64,000 nucleotides of DNA. Source: Tessaracoccus coleopterorum (lineage in GTDB: Bacteria; Actinomycetota; Actinomycetes; Propionibacteriales; Propionibacteriaceae). A program made the position numbers and the translations under genes. The notes below the pieces were generated by a model. The model was not told the DNA's origin and ran no database searches. It saw nothing but the letters and a program-made list of their open reading frames with translations. Location of the stretch: positions 1,240,001 to 1,304,000 of the forward strand of contig NZ_JAANIJ010000001.1 in NCBI RefSeq assembly GCF_011174705.1. The letters run 5' to 3'. The stretch's first letter is position 1, and each line of letters starts with the position of its first letter. Positions 52,118-62,494 of this stretch are shown here, one piece after another.

Positions 52118-53284
52118 TCAGTACTCCCGCGGGGTGAATCTCAGGGTGTACTGCGCCTGCTCGGGCACGCCCGTGAACTCGACGGGCACGTCGGGGTGGT
52201 CGGAGAACCTGGCGACCGCGGTGCCCACGGGGTTGCAGACGAACCTGGCCTCCGCGGACGCGCCAGGAACGATCCAGGTGACGTCGAGTTCACCGCTGCC
52301 CCGCTGGATCGACTCGGTGGTGATGGTCTTCGGCAGGTGCGCCTGGATGGGCGCCTGCATGCCTCGGTGTAGATGAAGGAGCGTGGCACGTCCAGCTCGA
52401 TGACGACGGTCGGGTCACTCGGCACGAACTCGACGCGCGCCCGCATCGACACCCGCAGCCACTGCATCCCCTCCGGCGCCCAACCGCCCTCCGGGTTCCA
52501 CGGCACCAGCCCATAGCCCGCGCCCGGGTCGAGGCCCAGCCGGAAGCGCGACGACAACTGCTGCCCGTTGACCGGCGCCGTCGTCAGGTCGCGGTCCAGC
52601 ACCTGCTGGCCTCCGACCACCTCAATGCCGACGCGTTCCCGGAAGCCGCGGGTGGCGTGCCATGCGTCCCCGACCAGGGGCGCGCCGGTGCGCAGATCGA
52701 CCGTCACCTTCTTCGCCTCGTCGGTGACGCTCAACGCGACCGCGGATCCGCTGCGCACGGCGAACACGAACAGCGCCCAGGCACGGTCATACGTGCCACG
52801 CTCGGTGCTGAACAGGCCGAACGGGGCCTTGACGGGGTAGACGACACCCTCCCCACCTCGATCTCGATGCGTGCCGATGAGGCGTCGGTCTCGCCGAAGG
52901 TCGGGGTGCCCGCCTGCAGGGTGAAGGCCACCAGCTCGTACCCGTCGGGAGCCCTGATGCCGGTCCGTTCACGCACCTGGGCCGCGGTGACGGCGCCGAG
53001 CGCGTCGCCGACGAACCGCCGGTCGAGGCGGGCATCGAAGTGGGGCGTGGAGATCCGCTGGGGCGCGGGCACACCCTCCGACAGGGTCCGCGCACCGGAG
53101 TCGGGCGACTGGGCGAAGTAGTCGGCCCGCACCTCGACCGCACCATCGCCGACCGCCGACTCGGAGGGCCCAACGGCCCCTCCTCCCACGTGATCGGCGT
53201 GAACGTGCAACCGCTCAACCCGGTGACGGCGAGCAGCGCGAGCGCGGAACGTCTGGTCAGAGGCACGGGGTCAGGGTAGTTCAT
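52118..53284 (-). CDS. Putative lipoprotein of unknown function (frameshifted)
   Basis: About 390 residues. N-terminus has twin arginines and a lipobox: LTRRSALALLAVTGLSGC, so export by Tat and lipidation are likely. Then VEVRADYFAQSPDSGARTLS, RIRAPDGYELVAFTLQAGTP-type strands, KVTVDLRTGAPLVGDAWHAT, WNPEGGWAPEGMQWLRVSMR and TEARFVC-like strands, ending PEQAQYTLRFTPREY. The whole looks beta-rich, perhaps two Ig-like domains. No family recognised. Breaks near 53,180, 52,850 and 52,365. A truncated copy of its 3' end lies at 46230. Confidence 0.62.
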
Positions 53285-53367
53285 GAGGTGCCCATCTCAC
53301 GCCGTGGAGGCGGGCCGACCGGGGCCGCGGGTTAAGCTGAGACCACCCGTCCTAACTGAGGAGAACT

Positions 53368-54804
53368 GTGAGCGAACTCGAGTCGATCTCGTCGGCGTAC
53401 CGGAGCCTGTTCAACCTGATCGAGTCCGTTGAACCCCGCATCGCCGCCGCCACCCGCCAGGAACTCACCGATCAGCGCAACTCCCTGAAGCTGATCGCGT
53501 CGGAGAACTACGCGAGCCTTCCCGTCCTTGCGACGATGGGCACCTGGATGAGCGACAAGTACGCCGAGGGCACGGTCGGTCACCGCTTCTACGCCGGTTG
53601 CCAGAACGTCGACACCGTCGAGTCCGTCGCCGCAGAGCACGCCCGCGAGCTGTTCGGCGCCGAGTACGCCTACGTGCAGCCCCACTCCGGCATCGACGCC
53701 AACCTCACCGCCTACTGGGCCATTCTCGCGCACAAGATCGAGTCGCCCGCCCTGGCCGACTTCGGCGCGAAGGGCGTCGCCGAGCTCTCCGAGGCCGACT
53801 GGGAGACGCTGCGTCGCCGCTTCGGTGAGCAGCGCCTGCTCGGCATGTCACTCGACGCCGGCGGCCACCTGACGCACGGCTTCCGCCCGAACGTTTCCGG
53901 CAAGATGTTCCACCAGCGCTCCTACGGCACCGACCCGAGACCCAACTCCTCGACTACGACGCGCTCGCCGCCCAGGCCCGCGAGTTCAGGCCGCTCATCA
54001 TCGTCGCCGGCTACTCCGCCTACCCCCGCCGCGTGAACTTCGCCAAGATGCGCGAGATCGCCGACGAGGTGGGCGCGGTGCTGATGGTCGACATGGCCCA
54101 CTTCGCCGGGCTCGTCGCGGGCAAGGTGTTCACCGGTGACGAGGATCCGGTGCCCTTCGCCGACGTGGTCACGACCACCACGCACAAGTCGCTCCGCGGC
54201 CCCGCGGAGGCATGATCCTGTCGACCGGCGAGTACGCCCCGTCGATCGACCGCGGCTGCCCGCTCGTGCTCGGCGGCCCGCTCGCCCATGTGATGGCAGC
54301 GAAGGCCGTCGCGCTGGCCGAGGCCCGCACCGAGGCCTTCCGCACGTACGCGCAGAACGTGGCCGACAACGCGAAGGCCCTGGCAGAGGGGCTGCTGACG
54401 CGCGACGCGCAGCTGGTCACCGGCGGCACGGACAACCACATCGTGCTGCTCGACGTCCGCAACTTCGGGCTCACCGGCCGCCAGGCGGAGGCCGCGCTGC
54501 TGGACTCCGGCATCGTCACCAACCGCAACGCCGTGCCGAACGACCCGAACGGCGCCTGGTACACCACCGGCGTCCGCCTCGGCACCCCGGCACTGACGTC
54601 GCGCGGCTTCACCACCTCCGACATGGACGCGGTCGCCGACATGATCGTCTCGGTGCTGAAGTCGACGACGCCGACCACCACGTCCGCCGGCGCGCCGAGC
54701 AAGGCGAAGTTCGACCTCGGCTCGGATGCGCGCGACGCCTCGCTCTCCGAGGCGCAGCGCCTGCTCGACCTGCACCCGCTGTACCCGGGCTCGAGCTCGA
54801 CTGA
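53368..54804 (+). CDS. glyA: Serine hydroxymethyltransferase (frameshifted)
   Basis: PLP enzyme making glycine and methylene-tetrahydrofolate from serine. GTG start behind [28 protein letters not shown]. Visible motifs [72 protein letters not shown] and the PLP lysine [14 protein letters not shown] near 54,190 (one correction). About 478 residues; the long insert [20 protein letters not shown] marks the longer actinobacterial form. Breaks near 53,938, 54,210 and 54,790. No riboswitch was found in the 83-base leader. Confidence 0.93.
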
Positions 54805-54814
54805 CCCCGCGCAG

Positions 54815-54867
54815 GCGACACGCAGAGGGAGGGCGACCCGTCGGGTCGCCCTCCCTCTGCGTGTCGC
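54815..54867. terminator. 25-bp perfect hairpin between glyA and a convergent gene
   Basis: 54815-54839 and 54843-54867 are exact reverse complements (GCGACACGCAGAGGG continuing AGGGCGACCC), loop of three bases. It lies 10 bases after glyA and 17 bases from the stop of the convergent gene, so it can terminate both. Unusually long and perfect. Confidence 0.92.
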
Positions 54868-54883
54868 TACCGCGGCATCCCGG

Positions 54884-55626
54884 TCAGGGCATCTCGGCGG
54901 CCACACCCTCAACGATCTTCCCGGCATCCTCCACGCTGACCCTCCCGTGGAGGTGAACATGACCAGCCCGAAGTCCTGAGTGGTCAGGACGCACAGCGTC
55001 TCCTGCAGGACGTCGCCGCATCCGCCGCGTCCACCCGCAACAGAGGCCTCCAAGCCGAAGGACTCCACGGATTCGTCCGCCCCATCGCCAGCGGCGTGAC
55101 CATCTGGCTGCCGCGAACGTAGCTCAGCACGAACCCGGTCTCCTGGAGGGTGAACTCACCGATGCTGGCGGGCAGGTCGTCGGCGGTGAGCACGGGCATG
55201 TCGGCGAAGTCTGTCGGCAGGTCGTCACCGGGATCCGATGTCGGCTCGGTCCCGGTCGAACCCGGCTCGGTCGCGGGCTGCGTCGGGTCGGGCGGAGCGA
55301 CGTTGGGGATGCTGCTCTCGGGGAGCCCGACCTTCGGGCTGAGGTCGCGGGTCATCACGAAGACGCCGACCCGATGAGGCCGATCACCAGGAGCCCGCCG
55401 ATGATGATCCACGGCAGTTTGCTGGACCTCGGTGGCTGCGGCGGCTGCTGCCCGTACCCCTGCGGCGGCTGCCCGTACCCCTGTGGCGGCTGCTGCCCGT
55501 ACCCTGCGGCGGCTGCTGCCCGTAGCCCTGCGGCGGCTGCTGGCCGTAGCCCTGCGGGTATCCGCCCGGCTGTGCCTGCTGCGGGTACCCGCCCGGAGGG
55601 TTACCGCTCCAGTTGTCGTTGCTCAT
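54884..55626 (-). CDS. Single-pass membrane protein with GYGQQPPQ repeats (frameshifted)
   Basis: About 250 residues. [13 protein letters not shown] start, then a cytosolic Gly-Tyr-Gln-Pro repeat, one membrane helix [19 protein letters not shown], a Pro/Thr/Asp linker ([20 protein letters not shown]) and an extracellular domain [20 protein letters not shown] with [20 protein letters not shown] (a Cys pair) and [12 protein letters not shown]. Ends VEGVAAEMP. Such domain order is common in actinobacterial sensors of unknown ligand. Breaks near 55,500, 55,372, 55,080 and 54,945. Confidence 0.68.
55436..55570 (-). repeat. Imperfect 24-bp repeats encoding GYGQQPPQ
   Basis: About five units of CTGCGGCGGCTGCTGCCCGT type, varying in one or two codons and containing several single-base length differences, which shift the reading frame. 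A likely slippage or assembly trouble spot. Confidence 0.75.
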
Positions 55627-55719
55627 CTGCTGCTCCTCACGTCTGCCACCACAGGGTAAGGGTGGGGGTGCCAGGAGAGCGGTGGACGCCTGCGCCAGCG
55701 CGCGGGTCATGACCGAAAG

Positions 55720-57383
55720 TCAACGCAGGGTGAGCCGCCCTGCAGCGTGGTGATCAGCTGGGCCAGGGAAGAGGGCAGGTCCCGGAGATGCCAGGTGGCC
55801 GGAGCGTGGTACCAGTCGAGCGCATCCGGGTCGGGGCATCGGGGTCGGCGTCACCGGCCACGAGGGCGTCGAGCCAGCGGTCCCGGCTGCCCAACACGAC
55901 GGTGTAGCCCAGCACCTTCGACGCCTCCGCAAGTTCGCTGCCCTTCGGGAGCTCGTCGGTCGGCTGGACCGCGAGCACCGCGGCGAGGGCCTGCAGCCCG
56001 CCCAGCACGGCGGAGCCCGCCGCAGTGCGGCGCGGCATCCGTTCGGCCACCCACACCAGCCCGGCGCCGAGCGCGAGGAGCACCAGCGCGACCAGCCCGA
56101 GGTTGGTGAACATGACGAGCAGCACGGCCGCGACGAAGGCCGACGCGAGTGCACCGTAGCCCCTGAGGCGCCAGGACGAACGGGTCGAGTCGGGGCGCGA
56201 CTCGAACCAGCCACGCGCCACGACCTCGTCGTACAGCGCGTCCTGCACCCGTCCGACGCCCGCTGCGAGGGCGGCCGGCAGCTCCGAGACGAGCGGCCGG
56301 GTGCCCTCGGGCGCAACGACGTCGAGCAGTTCCCGCTCGTATGTGGCCAGCGCGTCAACGTCCTCCCGCCGCTCCAGGCTCCAGTCCATGAGGCCGTGGT
56401 GCTCACGCGGCAGTTCGGTGATCCGCAGGTGGCCCGGACTGCGAGGTCGAGCAGCGTCGCGGTCACATCCAGCGGATCGACCCGTTCATCGGCCACCGTG
56501 CCGACCAGGCCTGGCCGGATCGCGTCGCGCGCCTCGAAGACGCTCTCCCCGTCACCCGTCGGTCGGAACCCGGCCACCGGGGTGGGGCCGGCGCCGCTCT
56601 CGAGATCCTGCCCGGTGCGGCGGTGCAACAGGTACAGCAGCAGCCCACCGAGAGCGGCGGCCAGCAGCGCCCAGCCGAGAGTCGGCAGCGATACCTCGAA
56701 GGCACGGTCGAGGCTCCACCGGTGCTGGAGCAGGGCGTCGGGCACCACGTCAGCCACGTCGTAACCAACGGTGACGACCACTTCATCGGCGGCGTTGCGT
56801 GGACCGTCCTGGAAGACGGGATCGGGCGAGTCGAACGTACCGCCGGAGATGGCGCCGCACTTGCCGACGCTGGCGGCGGGCCCGGCGACGCAGTCCATCA
56901 GTTCGGGCCCGGGGCCGGTGACCCGTACCTCCACGCGCTCGACGCCCACGGACAGCCCATGGAGGGCAGGCCACGTCGTGACCGCGAGGTCGCCGTCCTG
57001 GCCCTGCTGCTCCGAGGTAGCTCCCACGACGCGGTAGCTGCTCTCCAGCACACCCGCGCCGGCGACGTCCGCCGTCAGCACGAGGGCATCGCCACGCTGG
57101 ACGAACCCGTCGACGGTCGCGCCGTCGAGCGTGGTGACGGCGCCGGTGACGGTGAAGCGGTGGTAGGAGGAGTCGTCGACGTCCCAGGTCAGCGGCAGGA
57201 TCCTGGTGACCTCGCCGGGGCAGCGGAGAACCCGAGTCGTTCCGTCACGAGCAGCGAGCCGTCAGCGTTCACCTCGATGGCCACGTCCAGGGTGTCGGCC
57301 GCTGTGTCGGCGCTCGCGGTGGGCGCACCCACCACCAGCAGGGCGGCGGCCACCAGTGCCGTCCACCGAAGTCGTCGCCTCAT
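55720..57383 (-). CDS. DUF2207 membrane protein (frameshifted)
   Basis: About 555 residues. Signal peptide MRRRLRWTALVAAALLVVGA; N-terminal DUF2207 beta domain (DVAIEVNADGSLLVTERLGF, then ILPLTWDVDDSSYHRFTVTG and DEVVVTVGYDVADVVPDALL). Membrane helix TLGWALLAAALGGLLLYLL near 56,650, cytosolic RVDPLDVTATLLDLAVR and YERELLDVVAPEG segment, two further helices ASAFVAAVLLVMFTNLG and LVALVLLALGAGLVWVAERM, then the DUF2207 tail ASKVLGYTVVLGSRDRWLDA. Function unknown. Breaks near 57,215, 56,440, 55,830 and 55,738. Confidence 0.82.
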
Positions 57384-57400
57384 GGATCCTCCTCGGGTGC

Positions 57401-57875
57401 TCAGCGTAACGGTGGGTGGATCAACGCGACGGCGATGGCCGCCACGCCCTCACCCCGGCCGGTGAGACCGAGCCCGTCGGTCGTCGTCGCGCTGATGCTC
57501 ACCGGCGCCCGAGCGCCTCGCTCAGCACCCGCTGGCACTCCTCGCGGCGGGGTGCGAGTTTCGGCCGGTTGCCGATCACCTGCACCGACACATTACCGAC
57601 GGTGAAGCACGCGTCACGGAGTCGGCGCACCGTCTCGCGGACGAACGCCACCCGCTCGCGCCCGCCCATTCGGGTTCGGCGGTGCCGAAGTTGGAGCCGA
57701 GGTCGCCGAGGCCCGCCGCCGAGAGCAGCGCGTCACAGACGGCATGGGCCGCGACGTCGCCGTCGGAGTGTCCGGCGAGGCCCGCCGGCTCGTCCGGGAA
57801 GTGCACCCCGGCCAGCCACATGGGCACGCCGGGCTTCAACTGGTGGACGTCGGTTCCGATGCCGACCTGCATCAT
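57401..57875 (-). CDS. ispF: 2-C-methyl-D-erythritol 2,4-cyclodiphosphate synthase (frameshifted)
   Basis: Fifth step of the MEP isoprenoid pathway. About 158 residues: [20 protein letters not shown] with the metal ligands Asp and His, [35 protein letters not shown], then after a break [40 protein letters not shown] and [23 protein letters not shown] at 57875 overlaps the ispD TGA (ATGA). Breaks near 57,662 and 57,508. Confidence 0.93.
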
Positions 57876-58562
57876 CTGTTCCTCTCCGCGAGCAGCGCCG
57901 ACGCGAGGATCAGGTCGACGGGCTCTGTGATCTTGAGTGCGTCCCGGTGGCCCGGCACGAGGGTGACATGGAGTCCGGCCAGTTCACAGACGGCGGCGTC
58001 GTCGGTGACCTCAATCCCTTCGCGGGCCGCCAGTTCGTGGGCGTCGCGCAGCGCACCGAGCCGCGCGCCCTGCGGGTCTGGACCGCCCGCAGCACGGAGC
58101 GGTCGACCACCGAGGAATCGTCGCCGTGAAGCGCCCGGATGGAGTCGACCACCGGCACCACAGGGATGACGGCGGCGGCGCCGTCCACCAGGGCACGGGC
58201 CACCGAGGCGACGACCCCGGGTGGGACGAGGGCGCGGGCGGCGTCATGGATCAGCACGACGGCGTCGTCCGGGGCCGTCAGCGCCGCAAGGCCGAGCCGG
58301 ACGGAGTCCTGACGCGTTGCGCCACCGACGGCGAGGACGGCGCCGGTGCCCGCGAGGGCGGCCTCGAACCCGGCGCGGTGCTCCTCCGGGATCGTCACGA
58401 CGACCTCGCCGACACCCCTGCACGGAGCGCATCGACGGCGCGACGAACGAGCGCCACGCCGTCGAGTTCAACGAGGGCTTTCGGCACCGCAGCGCCGAGC
58501 CGGGAACCAGAACCGGCCGCCACCACAACGGTGACGACCGGCACTAGGTTGTTGTTGCTCAT
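57872..58562 (-). CDS. ispD: 2-C-methyl-D-erythritol 4-phosphate cytidylyltransferase (frameshifted)
   Basis: Third step of the MEP pathway. About 230 residues: [20 protein letters not shown] (CTP loop), [74 protein letters not shown] and, after a break near 58,072, [20 protein letters not shown] with [17 protein letters not shown]. Nine bases upstream ends carD on the same strand, so carD-ispD-ispF is one unit, as in other actinomycetes. Confidence 0.93.
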
Positions 58563-58571
58563 GTGAGGAGT

Positions 58572-59057
58572 CTAGGAGGCGAGCACCTCATCCAGCATGA
58601 CCTCCGCCTTCTCCTCCTCCACCTGCTCGGCGAGCGCGAGCTCGGCGACCAGAATGGAGCGGGCCTTGGCGAGCATCCGCTTCTCACCCGCGGAGAGTCC
58701 CTTGTCACGGTCGCGACGCCACAGGTCGCGAACCACCTCGGAGACCTTGATCACGTTGCCGGAGTGCAGCTTCTCCATGTTGGCCTTGAACCGGCGCGAC
58801 CAGTTGGCGGGCTCCTCCGTGTGCTCGGCGCGCAGCACCGAGAACACCTTCTCAAGCCCGTCTGCGTCGACCACGTCGCGCACGCCCACGAGATCCAGGT
58901 TGCACGCTGGTACCTTGATCACCAGATCGTTCTGCCCGATAACTCGAAGCACGAGGAAGAGCTTGTCTTCCCCCTTGATGGTCCGGTTCTCGATGTCTTC
59001 GATGACAGCAGTCCCATGATTGGGGTAAACCACCGTCTCACCGATCGAAAAAGTCAT
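58572..59057 (-). CDS. carD: CarD-family RNA polymerase-binding transcription regulator
   Basis: 161 residues, intact. The N-terminal RNA-polymerase-interaction domain reads [20 protein letters not shown] and [20 protein letters not shown]; the helical DNA-binding C-terminus has [20 protein letters not shown] (the Trp that wedges open promoters) and [20 protein letters not shown]. CarD stabilises open complexes at rRNA and housekeeping promoters and is essential in mycobacteria. ATG at 59057 follows AGGGTCGCTTAGT. A longer frame from 59252 has no family support. Confidence 0.95.
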   Translation of the reverse strand: MTFSIGETVVYPNHGTAVIEDIENRTIKGEDKLFLVLRVIGQNDLVIKVPACNLDLVGVRDVVDADGLEKVFSVLRAEHTEEPANWSRRFKANMEKLHSGNVIKVSEVVRDLWRRDRDKGLSAGEKRMLAKARSILVAELALAEQVEEEKAEVMLDEVLAS

Positions 59058-59212
59058 ACTAAGCGACCCTTTCAAAGTCAATTCTAGCAGGCGTGTACGA
59101 TCCCGCCCAGACCTCACGTTCCGGGCGTCGATCCCGCCGGTGGAACGAATCGATGCAACCCCTGGCCGAGTCTGGTTAGGATGTGGTGCACCCACGCGCC
59201 CTCGGAGGACAA

Positions 59213-59703
59213 ATGAGTAAGCCCATGCGCCGCCTCGCGGCCGTCGTCGCAACCGTTGCGCTGACCGTCGCGCTCAGCGCCTGCACCCAGGGTCACTGGG
59301 TCTACGAGGCTCCCCGGCGGCCGGCACCCAGGCCGACGACGGCGGCATCAAGCTGCGCAACTTCCTCGTCGTCTCCGACGCAGAGGGTGAGGCCATCCTG
59401 CTCGGCGGCATCGCGTCACGCGACGAGTCGACCGAGGTGACGGGAATCGAGATCGCCGCGCAGGGCAGCGACGGCGAGTTCGGCCAGCCGCAGGCGGTCT
59501 CCTTCTCCGAGGAGATCTTCAAGGGTCGCACCATCTATCTGGACGGCACCACCACCGCCTTCTCCGACCCCGGCCTCGAGCTGGGTCGCCTCGCCAACGT
59601 CACGGTGAGCTTCTCCACGGGACAAAACGTCAGGCTCGATGTGCCCGTGATGTCGTCGGAGCATCCTGACTTCGCCAAGGCCTGGACGACCGCCCGGGGC
59701 TGA
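59213..59703 (+). CDS. Small lipoprotein of unknown function (one frameshift)
   Basis: About 164 residues behind GGAGGACAA. Signal and lipobox: [19 protein letters not shown]. After one correction near 59,310: [77 protein letters not shown] and [16 protein letters not shown] copper-chaperone-like or DUF461-type beta-sandwich is possible from the strand pattern but not shown. Convergent with regX3 (10 bases apart). Confidence 0.72.
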
Positions 59704-59713
59704 CTCCCGCGGA

Positions 59714-60389
59714 TCAGCCCTCGAACTTGTATCCCAGACCCGGACGGTGACCAACCGTTCGGGTTTGCCGGATCCTTCTCCACCTTCGCCCTGAGTCGCT
59801 TGATGTGGACGTCGAGCGTCTTGGTGTCGCCGACGTAGTTGCTGCCCCAGATCCGGTCGATCAGCTGGCCGCGGGTCATCACGCGGCCGGCATTGCGGAG
59901 CAGCAGCTCCAGCAGTTCGAACTCGCGCAGCGCGAGGCGCACGTCCTCGCCGTCGACGTTGACCTGGTGCCGCTCGACATCCAGCCTCACACCTGAGACC
60001 TCGATGACGTCGGGCAGCAGCACCTGGTCCTGCCCGCGCCTCAACACGGCCCGGATCCTGGCCACCAGCTCGCGGTGGCTGAACGGCTTGGTGACGTAGT
60101 CGTCCGCGCCGAGCTCGAGACCGACCACCTTGTCAACCTCCGAGTCTCGCGCCGTCACCATCACGATGGCGACGTTGCCGCGGGCCCGGAGTTGGCGGCA
60201 CACCTCGACGCCCGGCATCCCGGGCATCATCAGGTCGAGGAGCACCAGGTCGGCACCCTGCTTGTCATAGAGCGAGAGGCCCTCCAGTCCGTCGGCGGCG
60301 GTGAGCACCTCGAAACCCTCCTTGGCGAGCATGAAGCTCGTGGCGTCGCGGTACGACTCCTCGTCCTCGATGATCAGGATCCGGGTCAT
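59714..60389 (-). CDS. regX3: Response regulator RegX3 (one frameshift)
   Basis: OmpR-type regulator of phosphate starvation genes. Receiver: [20 protein letters not shown], phospho-acceptor in [40 protein letters not shown] and the K of [13 protein letters not shown]. Winged helix: [40 protein letters not shown], then one base added near 59,753 gives [15 protein letters not shown]. About 226 residues. ATG overlaps the senX3 TGA. Confidence 0.95.
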
Positions 60390-61551
60390 TCGGCCTCTCC
60401 TTCGGGTTCCTCTTCGGGCGTGGGGCCCAGGTACATGGGATGCAGAGGGTGAAGGTCGATCCCTGGCCGGGCCTCGACCAGACTCGCACCGTACCGCCGT
60501 GCGCCGCTGCGATGTGGCGCACGATGGAAAGCCCGAGGCCGGTGCCGCCACTGGCGCGCGAGCGGCCGTAGTCGACGCGGTAGAAGCGTTCGAAGATCCG
60601 CTCCTGGTCCTCGAGCTTGATGCCGATGCCGTTGTCGGAGACCTTGATCTCCACCTGCTGATCGCCGTCCTTCTCGGTGGCCGCGACCGACACGGTGACC
60701 CGCGCCCGCTCCCCGAGTAGTTGATGGCGTTCTGCAGGAGGTTGGTGACCGCGTCGGTGAGCTGCCACCGGTCCCCAGCACCAACGCGTCCGACGTGCGC
60801 GCAACGATCAGACTGACCTCACGCTGTGTGGCCCGTTCCCGCGACCGGGCGACGGCCTCGGTGACGATGTCGTTGACGTCGACGACCTGGCTGGCCAGCA
60901 TCGGGTCCTCCGACTGGAGCCGCGACAGGTCGATGATCTGGTTGATCAACTCGGCGAGGCGCGCCGTCTCGATCTGCAGCTTCGTGGCGAACCGCTGCAC
61001 TGCCTCCGGATCGTCGCTGGCCACCTCGACCGCCTCGGAGAGGACGCTGATGGCGCCGATCGGGGTCTTCAGCTCGTGGGAGATGTTGGCGACGAAGTCG
61101 CGGCGCACCGCCTCGATCCGACGCTTGGAGGATTCGTCCTCGGCGAGCACCAGCACGCGTTCGTCGTCGAATGGTGCGATGCGCACCTCCAACTCGAGCG
61201 CCTGGGTGCCGGGCACCGCCTCCCGGGCGAGCGGCCCCAGGTACGGCGTCGAGGTGGCCCGCGCGTCGCGCACCTTTTCGAGCAGTTCGGAGAAACCGAC
61301 GCGGTTGCCGCGGGCCAGGCTGAGTTGGCTCGCCTGCTCGTTCGCGATGAGGATCTCGTCGTCGGGGCCCACCATCACGACACCCGAGGGGACGAGGGCC
61401 AGGACGTCCCGCAACTCACGCGAGACGAGGTCGGCCGCCCGCTGGGCCTCGAGCTGACGCCACCCCTCCCTGCCCCGGTAGATCAGGTACCAGAAGAGGC
61501 AGCCGGCGAGCGCCACGCCGGCCCCGATCAAACCGGCGAGGGCTGGGTGCA
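60386..61551 (-). CDS. senX3: Sensor histidine kinase SenX3 (frameshifted)
   Basis: Partner of RegX3. About 389 residues: one membrane helix [20 protein letters not shown], a PAS-like domain ([20 protein letters not shown]), phospho-His in [20 protein letters not shown] near 61,080, and the ATPase region with [19 protein letters not shown] (after corrections near 60,770-60,715), [20 protein letters not shown] and [12 protein letters not shown]. Only one N-terminal helix is seen; signal input may come through PhoU and the phosphate transporter. Ends [10 protein letters not shown]. Confidence 0.95.
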
Positions 61552-61623
61552 TGCCGCCATCATAGGTCGACCCGGCGGGCGCACGCCACCTCGCTGCCGC
61601 GTCGGGACGACCCGGCGCCAAGG

Positions 61624-61652
61624 CTTCACCGCTCGTTAACCAGCGGTTCATG
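61624..61652. promoter_or_regulatory. PHO-box-like triple direct repeat between senX3 and phoU
   Basis: CTTCACC (61624), GTTAACC (61635) and GTTCATG (61646) are spaced at exactly 11 bp with 4-base gaps, the layout of PhoP/RegX3 PHO boxes (GTTCACC repeats). It lies between the divergent senX3 (start 61551) and phoU (start 61739), suggesting autoregulation by RegX3. Confidence 0.72.
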
Positions 61653-61738
61653 TCGCGGCAACGCCACCGTAGGGAGGCGCCCTAGGGTCGTGCTGTCCGG
61701 CTTTGGCTAGACTTCAACCGAAGCACTAAGGAGCAACG

Positions 61739-62403
61739 ATGCGTACCAGCTACCACGAGGAACTCGACTCCATCCTCGACAGCCTCGTCCACATGGCCGA
61801 GCTCGTCGAGGTGGCGATCCGTGACGGCGCCGAATCGCTGCTGACCGCCGATCTCGGCCGCGCAGAGTCCGTCATCACCAACGATGCCGAGCTCGACCAG
61901 ATGCATGAGGAGATGGAGTACAAGTGCCTCTCTCTGCTCGCCCTGCAGGCCCCGTGGCCGGCGAGCTGCGCACCATCGTGTCCGCGATCCGGGTCGTCTT
62001 CGAACTCGCCCGGATGGGTGACCTCGCCGCGCACGTGGCGAAGATCGCACGCCTGCGCTACCCGGCCCACGCGGTACCCACCGAGTTCGAGGACAGCTTC
62101 CGCGAGATGGCCGACATCGCCATCGAGATCATCGACCAGGCCCGGGTGTCCCTGCAGGAGCGCGACGCGAAGGGCGCGGAGCGGCTCACCGAGATCGATT
62201 CCCGCATGGACGACCTGCGCCGGGACCAGTTCACGAGGATGCTCGCCGACGACTCGACCATCTCGGTCGAGGGTGCCGTCGACGTGGCGCTGCTCGGTCG
62301 CTACTTCGAGCGCTTCGCCGACCACGCCGTCGCCGTCGGACGCCGGGTCATCTACATCATCACCGGCACTGTGCCCGAGGGTGAGGACTGGCCCAACGCC
62401 TGA
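61739..62403 (+). CDS. phoU: Phosphate signalling protein PhoU (one frameshift)
   Basis: Links the phosphate transporter to the SenX3-RegX3 pair, keeping signalling off when phosphate is plentiful. About 221 residues of PhoU three-helix bundles: MRTSYHEELDSILDSLVHMA, DAELDQMHEEMEYKCLSLLA, after one base near 61,952 VAGELRTIVSAIRVVFELAR, MGDLAAHVAKIARLR, then LLGRYFERFADHAVAVGRRV with the metal-type E..D pattern. Divergent from senX3. Confidence 0.95.
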
Positions 62404-62494
62404 CAAGCCGCAACACGCTGGGCCCTGAGCGACCGGGATGGGCCCGGGGTAGAGTATGCAGCGCATGATCACCCACTCCTGATGGGATTTTTCT

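Noticed and set aside
52118..52226. Insertion-sequence end at the duplicated lipoprotein tail
   Set aside because: No terminal inverted repeats or transposase; the shared segment is coding and ends at the stop codon.
53285..53367. Glycine or tetrahydrofolate riboswitch before glyA
   Set aside because: The leader is only 83 bases and shows none of the conserved cores.
58572..59252. Longer CarD frame starting at 59252
   Set aside because: The extra 65 residues have no family likeness, while ATG at 59057 gives the exact conserved CarD N-terminus.
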